Of a stretch of 64,000 nucleotides of DNA, positions 42,661-52,157 are shown piece after piece. Both the position numbers and the translations under genes were made by a program. Position 1 is the first letter of the stretch; the number at the start of each line of letters is the position of its first letter. The stretch covers positions 62,001 to 126,000 of the forward strand of contig NZ_SJEY01000009.1 of assembly GCF_004761875.1 (NCBI RefSeq), in the 5' to 3' direction. The notes beneath the pieces are model-generated. The model was given only the letters and a program-made list of their open reading frames with translations. It was not told the origin of the DNA and searched no databases. This DNA comes from Roseovarius aestuariivivens (GTDB lineage Bacteria; Pseudomonadota; Alphaproteobacteria; Rhodobacterales; Rhodobacteraceae).

Positions 42661-45600
42661 ATGAATGAGTTCAAGGTCGACCATGACGACGGTCTCACCC
42701 AAGCACGAGAGCACATTCGCGAAAACTATACCTTGGACGAAAAGGACGTGATGCAGGCGCTGATGGCGCGGATCAACCTGTCCGAAGACGATCGTAAAAC
42801 CATCGCCGCCGCGGGTGCCCAGTACGTCAGTCGCGTCCGTAAAGAGACTTCTCCGTCCATGATGGAGGCCTTTCTAGCCGAATACGGTCTATCCACGGAA
42901 GAAGGCGTTGGTCTCATGTGCTTGGCCGAAGCATTGCTGCGCGTGCCAGACGCCGAAACGATCGACGATCTCATTCACGATAAAATCGAACCGTCGGACT
43001 GGGGCTCGCATCTGGGTCACTCGTCCTCCTCACTCGTAAATGCGTCGACTTGGGCCCTTATGCTCACCGGTAAGGTTCTTGACGACGACCCGAAGCGCCC
43101 TGCGGCTGCATTGCGCGGATTGATCCGGCGAATGGGCGAGCCCGTGGTGCGGACGGCCGTCAGTCAATCGATGAAAATCCTAGGTAAGCAATTCGTGCTC
43201 GGGCAGACCATCGAAGAAGGCATGAAAAACGCCCGCGAATTGGAAAAGAAAGGCTATACGTACTCTTACGACATGCTGGGCGAAGCCGCGCGTACCGACG
43301 AAGATGCGGTTCGGTACCAAAAAGCTTATGCGAAGGCCATCACGGCTATCGCGAAACAGGCAAAGGGCGACGTTCGCTCCAGTCCCGGCATTTCAGTTAA
43401 GCTGTCCGCGCTGCACCCACGTTACGAATATACGCACAAGGAAACCGTGATGGCAGAATTGCTGCCGCGCGCGAAAGAATTGGTGCGTCAGGCCGCAAAG
43501 GCCAATATCGGCTTCAACATCGACGCCGAGGAACAGGATCGTCTGGACCTTTCGCTCGACATTATCGAAGAGCTGCTCAAAGACCCCGAGCTTGAAGGTT
43601 GGGATGGCTTCGGCGTCGTTGTACAGGCCTATGGTCGGCGTGCCGCGCCGGTGATCGAATACCTTTACGAGCTGGCCGAGCGTCTGGATCGCAAGATCAT
43701 GGTCCGTCTCGTGAAGGGAGCGTATTGGGACACTGAAATCAAGCTTGCGCAAGAGCTTGGCGTGGAACGGTTTCCGGTCTTCACGCGAAAGGCGAATACC
43801 GATGTCAGTTACATGGCCTGCGCGCGCATGCTGATGGACCGGCGGGACCGGATCTATCCCCAATTCGCCACCCACAATGCCCATAGTTGCGCCGCGATCA
43901 TCGCCATGGCCGGCAACGACAAAGATAGCTTCGAATTCCAGCGGCTTCACGGCATGGGAGAATCCTTGCATCAAATCGTGAAAGAGTCCGAAGGTACACG
44001 ATGCCGCATCTACGCACCGGTCGGCGCGCACCGCGATCTGCTGGCATACCTTGTGCGGCGACTGTTGGAGAACGGCGCGAACTCGTCCTTCGTCAACCAG
44101 ATTGTCGACGAGAAGATCCCGGCGGAGGAAATCTCGCGCGACCCGGTTACTGAGGTTGAGAAGCTCGATGACGGCATTGCAAATCCGAATATCCGGCTTC
44201 CGGGAGAGCTGTTTTCGCCCCATCGCCGAAACTCGAAAGGCTTTCGCATCAACGAACCGGCTTCCATCTTGCCGCTGCTTGCCAAGCGAGAGGCTTTTTC
44301 AGACACGAACTGGACCGCCGGACCGATGCTTGCCGGCAATCCGAAGCCGAAAGGCCCTGCGCGCGACGCGCTGTCACCGGCCGATCTGTCGCGTGTCGTC
44401 GGACAAGTGCACGAAGCGACAGAAGAAGAAGTGTCCACAGCCCTCGATAATGCCGACAAGGCATTTGATCGGTGGTCATCGACACCTGTGGGCGAGCGCG
44501 CAGACATCCTGCGCAAAGTGGCCGATCTCTACGAAAATAATATAGCCGAATTGACGGCGATCACGACACGTGAGGCCGGCAAGACGCTTCTCGACGGAAT
44601 TGCCGAAGTGCGCGAAGCGGTAGATTTTCTGCGCTACTACGCCAACGAAGCTGAACGGCTTGAAGAAGAGGATCCGGGTTCGGGTCGCGGTGTCTTCGTC
44701 TGCATCAGCCCATGGAATTTCCCGCTTGCGATCTTTACCGGACAGATTGCGGCCGCGCTTGTGGCAGGTAACACCGTCCTCGCGAAGCCCGCCGAGCAGA
44801 CACCGTTGATCGCTGCGCGCGCGGTCGAACTGATGCGTGACGCGGGGCTGCCCGACGACGCCTTGCAGTTGCTACCCGGGGACGGCCCGACAGTCGGCGG
44901 TCCGCTGACAAGCGATCCGCGCATCGCGGGTGTCTGCTTCACGGGGTCGACCGAGGTGGCTCAAATCATTCACAAGGCGCTTGCGGAGAACGCTGGCCCC
45001 GAAGCGACACTCATCGCCGAAACGGGCGGTCTAAACGCGATGATTGTCGACTCGACGGCCCTGACCGAACAGGCTGTCCGGGATATCCTGATTTCGTCCT
45101 TCCAGTCGGCAGGGCAGCGCTGCTCGGCCCTTCGCATGCTCTACGTTCAAGAAGAGGCCCGCGACCGCCTTCTGGAAATGCTTTATGGCGCCATGGAAGC
45201 GCTCAGCATCGGCGACCCTTGGAACATTGACACCGATGTGTCGCCCGTCATCGATGCAGACGCTCAAACCGAAATTTCGGAGTACACGGCAAAGCAGGAC
45301 AAAGCCGGTCGGCTGCTCAAGGCGGTCGAGGCACCCGAAACCGGCAGCTATGTGCGTCCTGCCGTGGTCAAGGTCGGGGGTATCGCTGACCTGGAGAAAG
45401 AAATCTTCGGCCCGGTCCTGCACGTGGCAACCTTCAAGGCCAGTCAAATCGACAAGGTGGTCGACGCAATCAATGCGCGAGGGTACGGCCTGACCTTTGG
45501 CCTGCACACCCGCATTGATGACCGCGTGCAGCAGATCGTCGACCGCATCCACGTTGGCAACACGTACGTCAATCGCAATCAGATCGGCGCCATTGTCGGC

Positions 45601-46326
45601 TCTCAGCCTTTTGGCGGCGAGGGCCTGTCGGGTACCGGACCCAAAGCAGGTGGGCCGCTCTATCTTACCCGCTTCCGCCGTACCGGCAAATCGACATCCT
45701 ACGATGCGCCAAGGGCGGAAGAGGTCAGTACAAAGCGGCTAACTTCGGCCATCGCAGCGCTCGACAGTCGTAATTGGGCGGCGCGCGGCGATCGAGTTGC
45801 CGTGCTGCGCAAGGCGCTTTCGGGCCAATCGGGATCCGTGCGAAAGGCACTGACGGAAACGGCGGCTTTCGACATGACTGCGCAGACGCTTCCCGGCCCG
45901 ACCGGTGAAAGCAACCGGTTGAGCATGTATCCAAAAGGAACGACGCTTTGTCTCGGCCCAACGGCGGAAATCGCGCTTGCGCAAGCGGTGCAGGCACTTG
46001 GCGCGGGTTGCGGCGTCATTCTTGTCGCGCCCGGTGTCGAGAGTGCGGCGAAACCTCTGGCCGATGCCGGCGCCCCGGTGGTCGCCATCGATGGCACGGT
46101 CGGAGCCGACACCTTGACCGAACTTGACGGCGCACACGTGATTGCAGCCGCTGGCGCGTCTGATTGGACGCGCAACTTGCGCAAGGCGCTGGCCCGAAGA
46201 AAAGGCCCGATCCTTCCGCTGGAGACAGAAATCGTCGCGCCCGAGCGCTACGTGGTGGAACGCCATCTTTGTATCGACACGACCGCCGCAGGCGGGAACG
46301 CCAGCTTGCTGGCGTCTGCGGAGTAA
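42661..46326 (+). CDS. putA: Bifunctional proline dehydrogenase / P5C dehydrogenase PutA
   Basis: Oxidises proline to glutamate in two steps (1221 residues). There is no N-terminal ribbon-helix-helix, so it is an enzyme without repressor function. Residues about 60-160 form the arm and domain alpha; the FAD proline-dehydrogenase barrel spans about 170-480 (KLSALHPRYEY, MVRLVKGAYWDTE). The aldehyde dehydrogenase domain runs from about 560 to 1015 with Glu787 (AETGG) and Cys821 (GQRCSA), the normal 34 apart. A C-terminal ALDH-superfamily-like domain follows, as in long type-B PutA. No putR-like regulator is adjacent. Confidence 0.95.
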   Translation: MNEFKVDHDDGLTQAREHIRENYTLDEKDVMQALMARINLSEDDRKTIAAAGAQYVSRVRKETSPSMMEAFLAEYGLSTEEGVGLMCLAEALLRVPDAETIDDLIHDKIEPSDWGSHLGHSSSSLVNASTWALMLTGKVLDDDPKRPAAALRGLIRRMGEPVVRTAVSQSMKILGKQFVLGQTIEEGMKNARELEKKGYTYSYDMLGEAARTDEDAVRYQKAYAKAITAIAKQAKGDVRSSPGISVKLSALHPRYEYTHKETVMAELLPRAKELVRQAAKANIGFNIDAEEQDRLDLSLDIIEELLKDPELEGWDGFGVVVQAYGRRAAPVIEYLYELAERLDRKIMVRLVKGAYWDTEIKLAQELGVERFPVFTRKANTDVSYMACARMLMDRRDRIYPQFATHNAHSCAAIIAMAGNDKDSFEFQRLHGMGESLHQIVKESEGTRCRIYAPVGAHRDLLAYLVRRLLENGANSSFVNQIVDEKIPAEEISRDPVTEVEKLDDGIANPNIRLPGELFSPHRRNSKGFRINEPASILPLLAKREAFSDTNWTAGPMLAGNPKPKGPARDALSPADLSRVVGQVHEATEEEVSTALDNADKAFDRWSSTPVGERADILRKVADLYENNIAELTAITTREAGKTLLDGIAEVREAVDFLRYYANEAERLEEEDPGSGRGVFVCISPWNFPLAIFTGQIAAALVAGNTVLAKPAEQTPLIAARAVELMRDAGLPDDALQLLPGDGPTVGGPLTSDPRIAGVCFTGSTEVAQIIHKALAENAGPEATLIAETGGLNAMIVDSTALTEQAVRDILISSFQSAGQRCSALRMLYVQEEARDRLLEMLYGAMEALSIGDPWNIDTDVSPVIDADAQTEISEYTAKQDKAGRLLKAVEAPETGSYVRPAVVKVGGIADLEKEIFGPVLHVATFKASQIDKVVDAINARGYGLTFGLHTRIDDRVQQIVDRIHVGNTYVNRNQIGAIVGSQPFGGEGLSGTGPKAGGPLYLTRFRRTGKSTSYDAPRAEEVSTKRLTSAIAALDSRNWAARGDRVAVLRKALSGQSGSVRKALTETAAFDMTAQTLPGPTGESNRLSMYPKGTTLCLGPTAEIALAQAVQALGAGCGVILVAPGVESAAKPLADAGAPVVAIDGTVGADTLTELDGAHVIAAAGASDWTRNLRKALARRKGPILPLETEIVAPERYVVERHLCIDTTAAGGNASLLASAE

Positions 46327-46332
46327 TCGGTG

Positions 46333-46359
46333 AACGGGTGCGCAGCTGACGCACCCGTT
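46333..46359 (+). terminator. Hairpin after putA
   Basis: A perfect 10-base stem (AACGGGTGCG / CGCACCCGTT) with a 7-base loop starts 7 bases after the putA stop. The following sequence is TATCTCTCTC rather than a T-run, so it may be a weak terminator or an mRNA-stabilising hairpin between putA and nhaC. Confidence 0.5.
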
Positions 46360-46410
46360 TATCTCTCTCGCCAACTTTCCTTTCGAAATTCATAAAAAGG
46401 AGTAGACTTC

Positions 46411-47934
46411 ATGTCGACTGACGATCCCAACGTGCGTGAGCCATCGCTCGGCCTCGCCCTAGTACCCGTCGTGCTGACCTTGGCCGTTCTTGGCCTTCAG
46501 CTTTTCTATTTCGATGACTTTACACCACACATTCCGTTGTCCATCGGTCTCGCCATCACCGCGCTGGTAGGGCTTTATCTCGGGCACAAATGGCCAAACA
46601 TTCAGGACGGCGTATTTCATGTGATTCATGTATCGCTGCCGTCTGTTTCGGTACTGATCACGGTCGGCATGATAATCGGTGTCTGGATCGCTTCGGGTAC
46701 CGTGCCGACGCTTATATATTACGGACTGGTGATCCTTTCGCCCGAAATTTTCCTAGCGGCGGCAATGATACTTTGTTCAATCGTATCGCTTTCGCTCGGG
46801 ACATCCTGGGGCACCGTCGGTACGGTCGGTCTGGCCTTGATGGGGATCGGCGCGGGTTTCGGCATCCCGATGTACTGGACCGCCGGTGCGGTGGTTTCCG
46901 GCGCATTTTTCGGCGACAAGATTTCGCCGCTGTCCGATACCACGAACCTGGCGCCGGCGGTGACCGGAACGGACCTTTTCGATCACATCCGAAACATGAT
47001 GCCCACCACAGTCCCGGCGATGCTGATCGCGCTTGGTATCTATACGTGGGCCGGTTTCGCATTGATCGATGGCGGTGAAACGTCCTTTGAGCGGATCGAG
47101 AGCATCACCTCCGCCTTGCAGGACAACTTCTGGATTTCGCCTTGGCTTCTGGTGCCCGCCCTTTTGGTCATTGCCCTTGCCGTGACCAAGCAGCCGCCAA
47201 TCCCCTCGCTGTTCGCCGGCGTCGTGGCCGGTGGTTTGATGGCAATCGGCTTTCAGGGTGTGGGTCTGCATGACGTCTTCACCTTTGCCAATAGCGGCTA
47301 TTCCATCGACACAGGTGTGTCGGAAATCGACTCGTTGCTCAATCGTGGCGGCATCCAATCGATGATGTGGACGATCTCGCTCATTCTGATCGCACTTGGC
47401 TTCGGTGGCGCATTGGAGCGGACGGGCTGTCTGGAAACCATCATCAACGCCATCATGAGCAAGGTGCGCAGTTTTGCCGGTGTGCAATCCTCGGCCATCG
47501 GCACCTCGATCGCCACCAACCTTGTGGCTGGTGATCCGTATCTGTCGATCGCCCTTCCGGGCCGGATGTATGCGCCGGTCTATCGCGGGATGGGTTATTC
47601 GACTCTCAACCTCAGCCGCGCCATTGAGGAAGGCGGTACGCTGATGTCTCCGTTGATCCCGTGGAATGCAGGCGGTGCCTTCGTCATCAGTGCGCTCGCG
47701 CTTGGTGTACAGGACGGCAACCTTGAAAATCTCCTCTACATCCCGTTGGCGTTTGCCTGCTGGCTCGCGCCGGTGTTCGGGATCTTCTATGCCATTACCG
47801 GGTTCTTCTCGCCAAAGGCGACACCGGAAGAAATCCAAGGCTGGAACGACAGCGGAGAAACCATCAAGGACCTGAGCGGGCACGGTTTCGACGCGCCTGA
47901 AGACATTCAGGCCACTTCCTCTCCGGCGCAGTAA
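46411..47934 (+). CDS. nhaC: NhaC-family Na+/H+ antiporter-type transporter
   Basis: A 507-residue membrane protein of the NhaC family, about 11-12 spans. Characteristic segments are SLGTSWGTVGTVGLALMGIG, FFGDKISPLSDTTNLAPAV and ATNLVAGDPYLSIALPGRMY. AAGGAG lies 10 bases before the ATG. Members exchange sodium for protons; some relatives may move amino acids, so position 84 bases after putA could mean coupling of sodium balance to proline or betaine use. A strong terminator follows. Confidence 0.9.
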   Translation: MSTDDPNVREPSLGLALVPVVLTLAVLGLQLFYFDDFTPHIPLSIGLAITALVGLYLGHKWPNIQDGVFHVIHVSLPSVSVLITVGMIIGVWIASGTVPTLIYYGLVILSPEIFLAAAMILCSIVSLSLGTSWGTVGTVGLALMGIGAGFGIPMYWTAGAVVSGAFFGDKISPLSDTTNLAPAVTGTDLFDHIRNMMPTTVPAMLIALGIYTWAGFALIDGGETSFERIESITSALQDNFWISPWLLVPALLVIALAVTKQPPIPSLFAGVVAGGLMAIGFQGVGLHDVFTFANSGYSIDTGVSEIDSLLNRGGIQSMMWTISLILIALGFGGALERTGCLETIINAIMSKVRSFAGVQSSAIGTSIATNLVAGDPYLSIALPGRMYAPVYRGMGYSTLNLSRAIEEGGTLMSPLIPWNAGGAFVISALALGVQDGNLENLLYIPLAFACWLAPVFGIFYAITGFFSPKATPEEIQGWNDSGETIKDLSGHGFDAPEDIQATSSPAQ

Positions 47935-47955
47935 GCGCCGCATAGCAGAGACTTC

Positions 47956-47990
47956 AACAGGGCCGGACACGTCCGGCCCTGTTCTTTTTT
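47956..47990 (+). terminator. Rho-independent terminator after nhaC
   Basis: Near-perfect GC-rich stem from AACAGGGCCGGAC and GTCCGGCCCTGTT followed by TTCTTTTTT-type T-rich sequence, 22 bases after the nhaC stop and just before the convergent flavoprotein gene ends. This is the clearest intrinsic terminator in the window. Confidence 0.85.
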
Positions 47991-48002
47991 CGGCTTTCAC
48001 GA

Positions 48003-50438
48003 TTATCCGCGCGCAAGCACACCGTAAGGATCATAAGGAGACGGCGCGATCACATGCGCATCGATCCGGTCCCCCAAAAGATCAAGCTGCACAGCGGTTC
48101 CAGGATCATTGAGGTCGGGCAGGACATAGGCCAGGGCTAGGTTCATGCCGGTCCTGTGCCCCCATGCCCCGGATGTGACGGTTCCGACAACTTTGTCTGC
48201 GTCCATGACGGAAGCTCCGCTCTGCGCCGGACGGTCGTCGCAATCTATATTGAGCGTCACCAAGCGCCGCTGCGGCCCCTTTGCCACGCGGGCCGCCAAG
48301 GCGTCGCGACCAGTGAAATCCGGCTTGTCCAATTTTACAAACCGGCTGAGACCGGCTTCGAACGGGTCGACTTCGGAAATAAGTTCCGATTTCCAGTGCA
48401 GGTAGCCCTTTTCAAGCCGCATCGACTCCACCGCGCGCGCGCCGAAAAGGCGCAGGCCGAAAGGTGCGCCTGCCGCGCTTAAAGCCGCGTAGACGGCGTA
48501 GAGCTGTGCATTGGGAACATGTATCTCATAGGCCAATTCGCCGGAGAAACTCACGCGCATGACTACGGCGGGCGCGATCCCGACGAACGTTTCGCGCACC
48601 GATAGTGCCGGGAATGCGTCAGTCGACCAATCCTCGCGAGAGGCCGCTGACAGCACGGCGCGCGCCTTGGGACCCGCCAGAACGAGCGTTGTCCAAGCGT
48701 TTGTCAGACATCGCAGTCTATAGTCCTCTCCGGGCCGAACGTGGCCAAGCAACCAGTCTCGGTCGTGCCATTCCGCTGCCGCAGCGGCGCCGTACCATAT
48801 GCGCGCAGGGCCGTTGCACCCGGCCGGCAGGTTGGCGATCGTTGCCTCCGATTTGATCATACCGTGCTGATTGAGCAAGTAGGCCAGCCCAACGCGGCCC
48901 TCATGTCGCGGCAGACGGCCGCAGATCACGCGATCGAGGACGGCCTGCGCATCCGCTCCGGTGATCTCGTACCGTGTGAACCCGTTCACTTCGCAAAGGC
49001 CGACGGCGGTCTGCACGGCCGAAACCTCTTGCGCGACGAGGTCTTCAACTTCGGTGAAACGAAAGCTTTTGGTCTCGGTAAAGCCCTGATCCGGCTTGAT
49101 GAAATCAACCCTTTCCCAACCGTTGACCACACCGAAGGCCGCACCCTCGGCGTCCAGTACCGGTGTCAGAGGCGTCGTCTTGACCGGGCGGCCTGCGGGA
49201 CGATGTTCGTGCGGGAAATGAAACCGGAATTCGTTGCGGTACTCTTCTATGGCTTTCTGCGCGCATAGCTCGGCGGTGCCGTGCCCGGTAAAGCGGCGCG
49301 GATCGAGGGGCCACGTGTCATAGCACGCCTCGCCATGCACGATCTGCTGCGCCAAAAGCCACCCATGCCCGCCCCCTTCCCCAAGACCGGCGCGCAAACC
49401 GATGATACAAAATGCATTTCTTTTGCCCGGAACCGGTCCGACCAGCGGTGCACCGTCGATCGTATAGGTGATGGGACCGTTGATCACCGACTTGATCCCG
49501 ACAGTCATGAGCGCGGGCATTCGGGCAAACGCGTCGTCCAGCACGTCGGTAATCCGGTCAAGGTCATTCGGACAGAGATCATTGCTGAAATAAGGATCGA
49601 TTCCGTCCATCCCCCATGTTCGGCAGTCTTGCTCGTAAAAGCCGACAAGCAGGCCGTACTTCTCTTGCCGGGAATAGAAATCGCTGATCGGACAACGAAT
49701 AAGCGGCATCCGGTGGCCTGCCTCTCGGATGGCGGGGATCTCCTCGGTGATGAAGTACTGATGCTCCATAGACATGACCGGGTGGTGCACGCCCATCATG
49801 GCGCCCACCTCGTTCACCCGGTAACCGCTTGCATTCACGATAAAATCCGCATGGACCTCGCCGTTGGCGGTTTCGATGGTCCAGGTGTCGTCCTGCCTCT
49901 GTCGCAATCCCGTCACGGGCGTGTGTCGATGAATCTCTGCGCCGGCCATGCGGGCGCAGCGGGCGAGCGCCTGACATAGCTGCGCCGGGTCGATATCGCC
50001 ATCCAGCGGATCCCAGAGTGCGCCGATCAGATTGTCGGTAGACATCAGGGGATGGCGGCGGGCGCACTCGTTTTTATCAATGATTTCAAAGTCTACGCCC
50101 ATACCGCGGGCCATGGAAGCAAAATGGCGGTAGCCGTCCATCTGTGCCTCGGTATTGGCCAGACGCAGGCCGCCATCGCCGTGATGATAGTTGATCGGAT
50201 AATCGGGATCGTCCGCCAACTCCTTGTAAAGCTTGATGGAATGAGATTTTAGACCGACCATCGTCTGGGTCATACCGAAGTTTGTGACCTGCGCAGCGGA
50301 GTGCCAAGTGGTGCCAGAGGTAAGCTCATCGCGTTCCAGCAGCATGACATCGGTCCACCCTTCCTGACAAAGGTGGTAAAGCGTTGAAATACCAGCGATT
50401 CCTCCGCCGATGATCACGACTTTGACCCTGGATTTCAT
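48003..50438 (-). CDS. Dimethylglycine/sarcosine-dehydrogenase-like flavoprotein with GcvT domain
   Basis: An 811-residue FAD enzyme fused to a folate-binding aminomethyltransferase domain, as in dimethylglycine dehydrogenase. The FAD motif VVIIGGGIAGISTLYHL is followed by TTWHSAAQV, whose His46 matches the covalent-FAD histidine of DMGDH. The DAO domain spans about 6-380 and the GcvT-type domain about 430-805. It should remove an N-methyl group and pass it to tetrahydrofolate. GGAGG at 5 bases fixes ATG 50438. It is divergent from MttB-like 2 across a TTTCGA-N5-TCGAAA dyad shared with the BKACE promoter. The exact amine is unknown. Confidence 0.88.
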   Translation of the reverse strand: MKSRVKVVIIGGGIAGISTLYHLCQEGWTDVMLLERDELTSGTTWHSAAQVTNFGMTQTMVGLKSHSIKLYKELADDPDYPINYHHGDGGLRLANTEAQMDGYRHFASMARGMGVDFEIIDKNECARRHPLMSTDNLIGALWDPLDGDIDPAQLCQALARCARMAGAEIHRHTPVTGLRQRQDDTWTIETANGEVHADFIVNASGYRVNEVGAMMGVHHPVMSMEHQYFITEEIPAIREAGHRMPLIRCPISDFYSRQEKYGLLVGFYEQDCRTWGMDGIDPYFSNDLCPNDLDRITDVLDDAFARMPALMTVGIKSVINGPITYTIDGAPLVGPVPGKRNAFCIIGLRAGLGEGGGHGWLLAQQIVHGEACYDTWPLDPRRFTGHGTAELCAQKAIEEYRNEFRFHFPHEHRPAGRPVKTTPLTPVLDAEGAAFGVVNGWERVDFIKPDQGFTETKSFRFTEVEDLVAQEVSAVQTAVGLCEVNGFTRYEITGADAQAVLDRVICGRLPRHEGRVGLAYLLNQHGMIKSEATIANLPAGCNGPARIWYGAAAAAEWHDRDWLLGHVRPGEDYRLRCLTNAWTTLVLAGPKARAVLSAASREDWSTDAFPALSVRETFVGIAPAVVMRVSFSGELAYEIHVPNAQLYAVYAALSAAGAPFGLRLFGARAVESMRLEKGYLHWKSELISEVDPFEAGLSRFVKLDKPDFTGRDALAARVAKGPQRRLVTLNIDCDDRPAQSGASVMDADKVVGTVTSGAWGHRTGMNLALAYVLPDLNDPGTAVQLDLLGDRIDAHVIAPSPYDPYGVLARG

Positions 50439-50510
50439 GATACCTCCGCCAAATAGCTGAGAAAAAGCGTCGGGGGAAAGCCAGGGAATTGGCAAGATGG
50501 GTCTCTGCAT

Positions 50511-50527
50511 TTTCGATATTTTCGAAA
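50511..50527. promoter_or_regulatory. TTTCGA-N5-TCGAAA operator copy 1
   Basis: Perfect 6-5-6 dyad in the divergent promoter of the flavoprotein and MttB-like 2, preceded by AT as in copy 2 (53151-53167). The recurrence of the same palindrome in two neighbouring divergent promoters around one LysR gene marks it as that regulator's likely site. Confidence 0.65.
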
Positions 50528-50619
50528 CTAAGATCGAATTTGGCCGCAGCGGTTACGTTTGTCTTGCAGGGCGGCACGGGACTGCGGTCCTCTGGCGCAA
50601 AAGGGAGCGACGGCAGGGC

Positions 50620-52152
50620 ATGACACGCAACGGGGCACGGCGCGGCGGCGGGCGGCAGGAGAAGCTGGCGCAGCGCGCGCGGCCTGCGCCCAACCGGTCG
50701 CCGCCGGGCCAGATCAGCGGTCGCTACGCCCCTCTGACCGAGACGGAAATCGAGGCGATCTACAGCACGGCGCTGCGCCTTCTGGCCGAGTTAGGGCTGG
50801 GCGACGTTCCCCCACGACTGATGGGCGATCTGTGCGCCGCCGGCGCGGAGGATCGTGGCGACGGGCGGGTGCGCCTACCCCCGGCACTGGTGGAGACCGC
50901 CATCGACACAGCCGCCAAGCGGTTCGTACTGCACGGGCGCGATCCGGACCGGTCGATCGAGATCGGCGGACGCGCGGTGTATTTCGGCACCGGCGGCGCG
51001 GCAGTGCAAACGCTTGATCTCGAAACCGGGCGTTACCGGCCCTCGACACTGGCCGATCTGCATGACTTCACCCGCCTGCAGGACACGCTTGAGAATGTGA
51101 GTTGGTTCACGCGCTGCTGCATCGCAACGGACGTGCCGGACATGGTCGATCTTGACGTGAACACCGCCTATGCCCTGATCGCCAACACCACCAAGCCGGT
51201 CGCCACGGCCTTTACCCTGGCCGATCACGTGGCGCCTATCGTGCAGATGCTGGATATCGCGGCGGGCGGTGACGGCGCCTTTGCCCAAAGGCCATTCCTC
51301 AAGGCGCATATCAGCCCGGTGATTTCGCCGATGCGGTTCGGGGCCGACGCGGTCGACGTGGTCTATGCCTGCCTTGCGCACAACATCCCCGTCTCCTGCA
51401 TCACCGCCGCGCAATCGGGCGCGACGGCCCCGGCGACGCTGGCGGGGTTCCTGGCGCAGTCGCTGGCCGAGACGCTGGCGAGCCTTGTCATGGTCAACGC
51501 GATCAAACCAGGTCATCCGATGGTCTTTTCCAACTGGCCGCTGGTGATCGACCTGCGCACCGGGGCCTTTGCCGGTGGCGGGGGTGAAATCGCGGTGATG
51601 AACGCCGCCTCGGCGCAAATATCGAACTGGCTTGGCCTGCCCTCGGGCGTGGCGGCGGCGATGACCGACGCCAAGGCGGTCGACGCCCAATATGGTGTGG
51701 AAAAAGGGCTGACGGCGCTTGCGGCGGGGCTGGCGGGCGGCAATCTGATCTACGAAAGCTCGGGCATGACCGCATCGCTTCTGGGGGTCAGTTTCGAGGC
51801 TTTCGTGCTGGACAACGACATGCACGCGGCCATCTACCGGATGCTGCGCGGGATCGAGGTGAGCGAGGACACGTTAGGGTTCGAGGCGATTTGCGAGGCG
51901 GTTCTGGGCGAGGGTCATTTCCTTGGCGCAGCACAGACCTACGCGGCGATGGAGCGCGATTACGTCTATTCCACGCTGGCCGACCGCGATGCACCCGTAA
52001 CCTGGCACGAGAAGGGCGCACCCGACATCCGGGCGGCGGCGCGCACGCAGGCGCGCGAGATCCTCGACACCCACCGCCCCGTCTACCTGAGCCGGGCACA
52101 GGACGCGGAGATCCGTTCACGGTTCCGGATCTTGACGCCGCCGCGCGGCTGA
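50620..52152 (+). CDS. MttB-family (non-pyrrolysine) methyltransferase 2
   Basis: A 510-residue trimethylamine methyltransferase-family protein, divergent in sequence from copy 1. A basic N terminus is followed by YAPLTETEIEAIYSTALRLLAELG, IGGRAVYFGTGGAAVQTLDLETG, KAHISPVISPMRFG and EICEAVLGEGHFLG-like elements of the barrel. The frame has no amber interruption. It probably transfers methyl groups from a quaternary amine; with no corrinoid partner nearby the acceptor is unknown. The start at 50620 has AGGG very close; the frame runs to 50497 across the operator, so the shorter form is preferred. Confidence 0.83.
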   Translation: MTRNGARRGGGRQEKLAQRARPAPNRSPPGQISGRYAPLTETEIEAIYSTALRLLAELGLGDVPPRLMGDLCAAGAEDRGDGRVRLPPALVETAIDTAAKRFVLHGRDPDRSIEIGGRAVYFGTGGAAVQTLDLETGRYRPSTLADLHDFTRLQDTLENVSWFTRCCIATDVPDMVDLDVNTAYALIANTTKPVATAFTLADHVAPIVQMLDIAAGGDGAFAQRPFLKAHISPVISPMRFGADAVDVVYACLAHNIPVSCITAAQSGATAPATLAGFLAQSLAETLASLVMVNAIKPGHPMVFSNWPLVIDLRTGAFAGGGGEIAVMNAASAQISNWLGLPSGVAAAMTDAKAVDAQYGVEKGLTALAAGLAGGNLIYESSGMTASLLGVSFEAFVLDNDMHAAIYRMLRGIEVSEDTLGFEAICEAVLGEGHFLGAAQTYAAMERDYVYSTLADRDAPVTWHEKGAPDIRAAARTQAREILDTHRPVYLSRAQDAEIRSRFRILTPPRG

Positions 52153-52157
52153 GCCCC

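Noticed and set aside
48003..50438. Calling the flavoprotein a plain dimethylglycine dehydrogenase
   Set aside because: Architecture and the covalent-FAD histidine fit, but related enzymes with the same layout use other methylated amines, so the substrate is left open.
40712..52152. Pyrrolysine usage in the two MttB-family genes
   Set aside because: Both frames run uninterrupted over the full family length, so no in-frame amber codon is read through.
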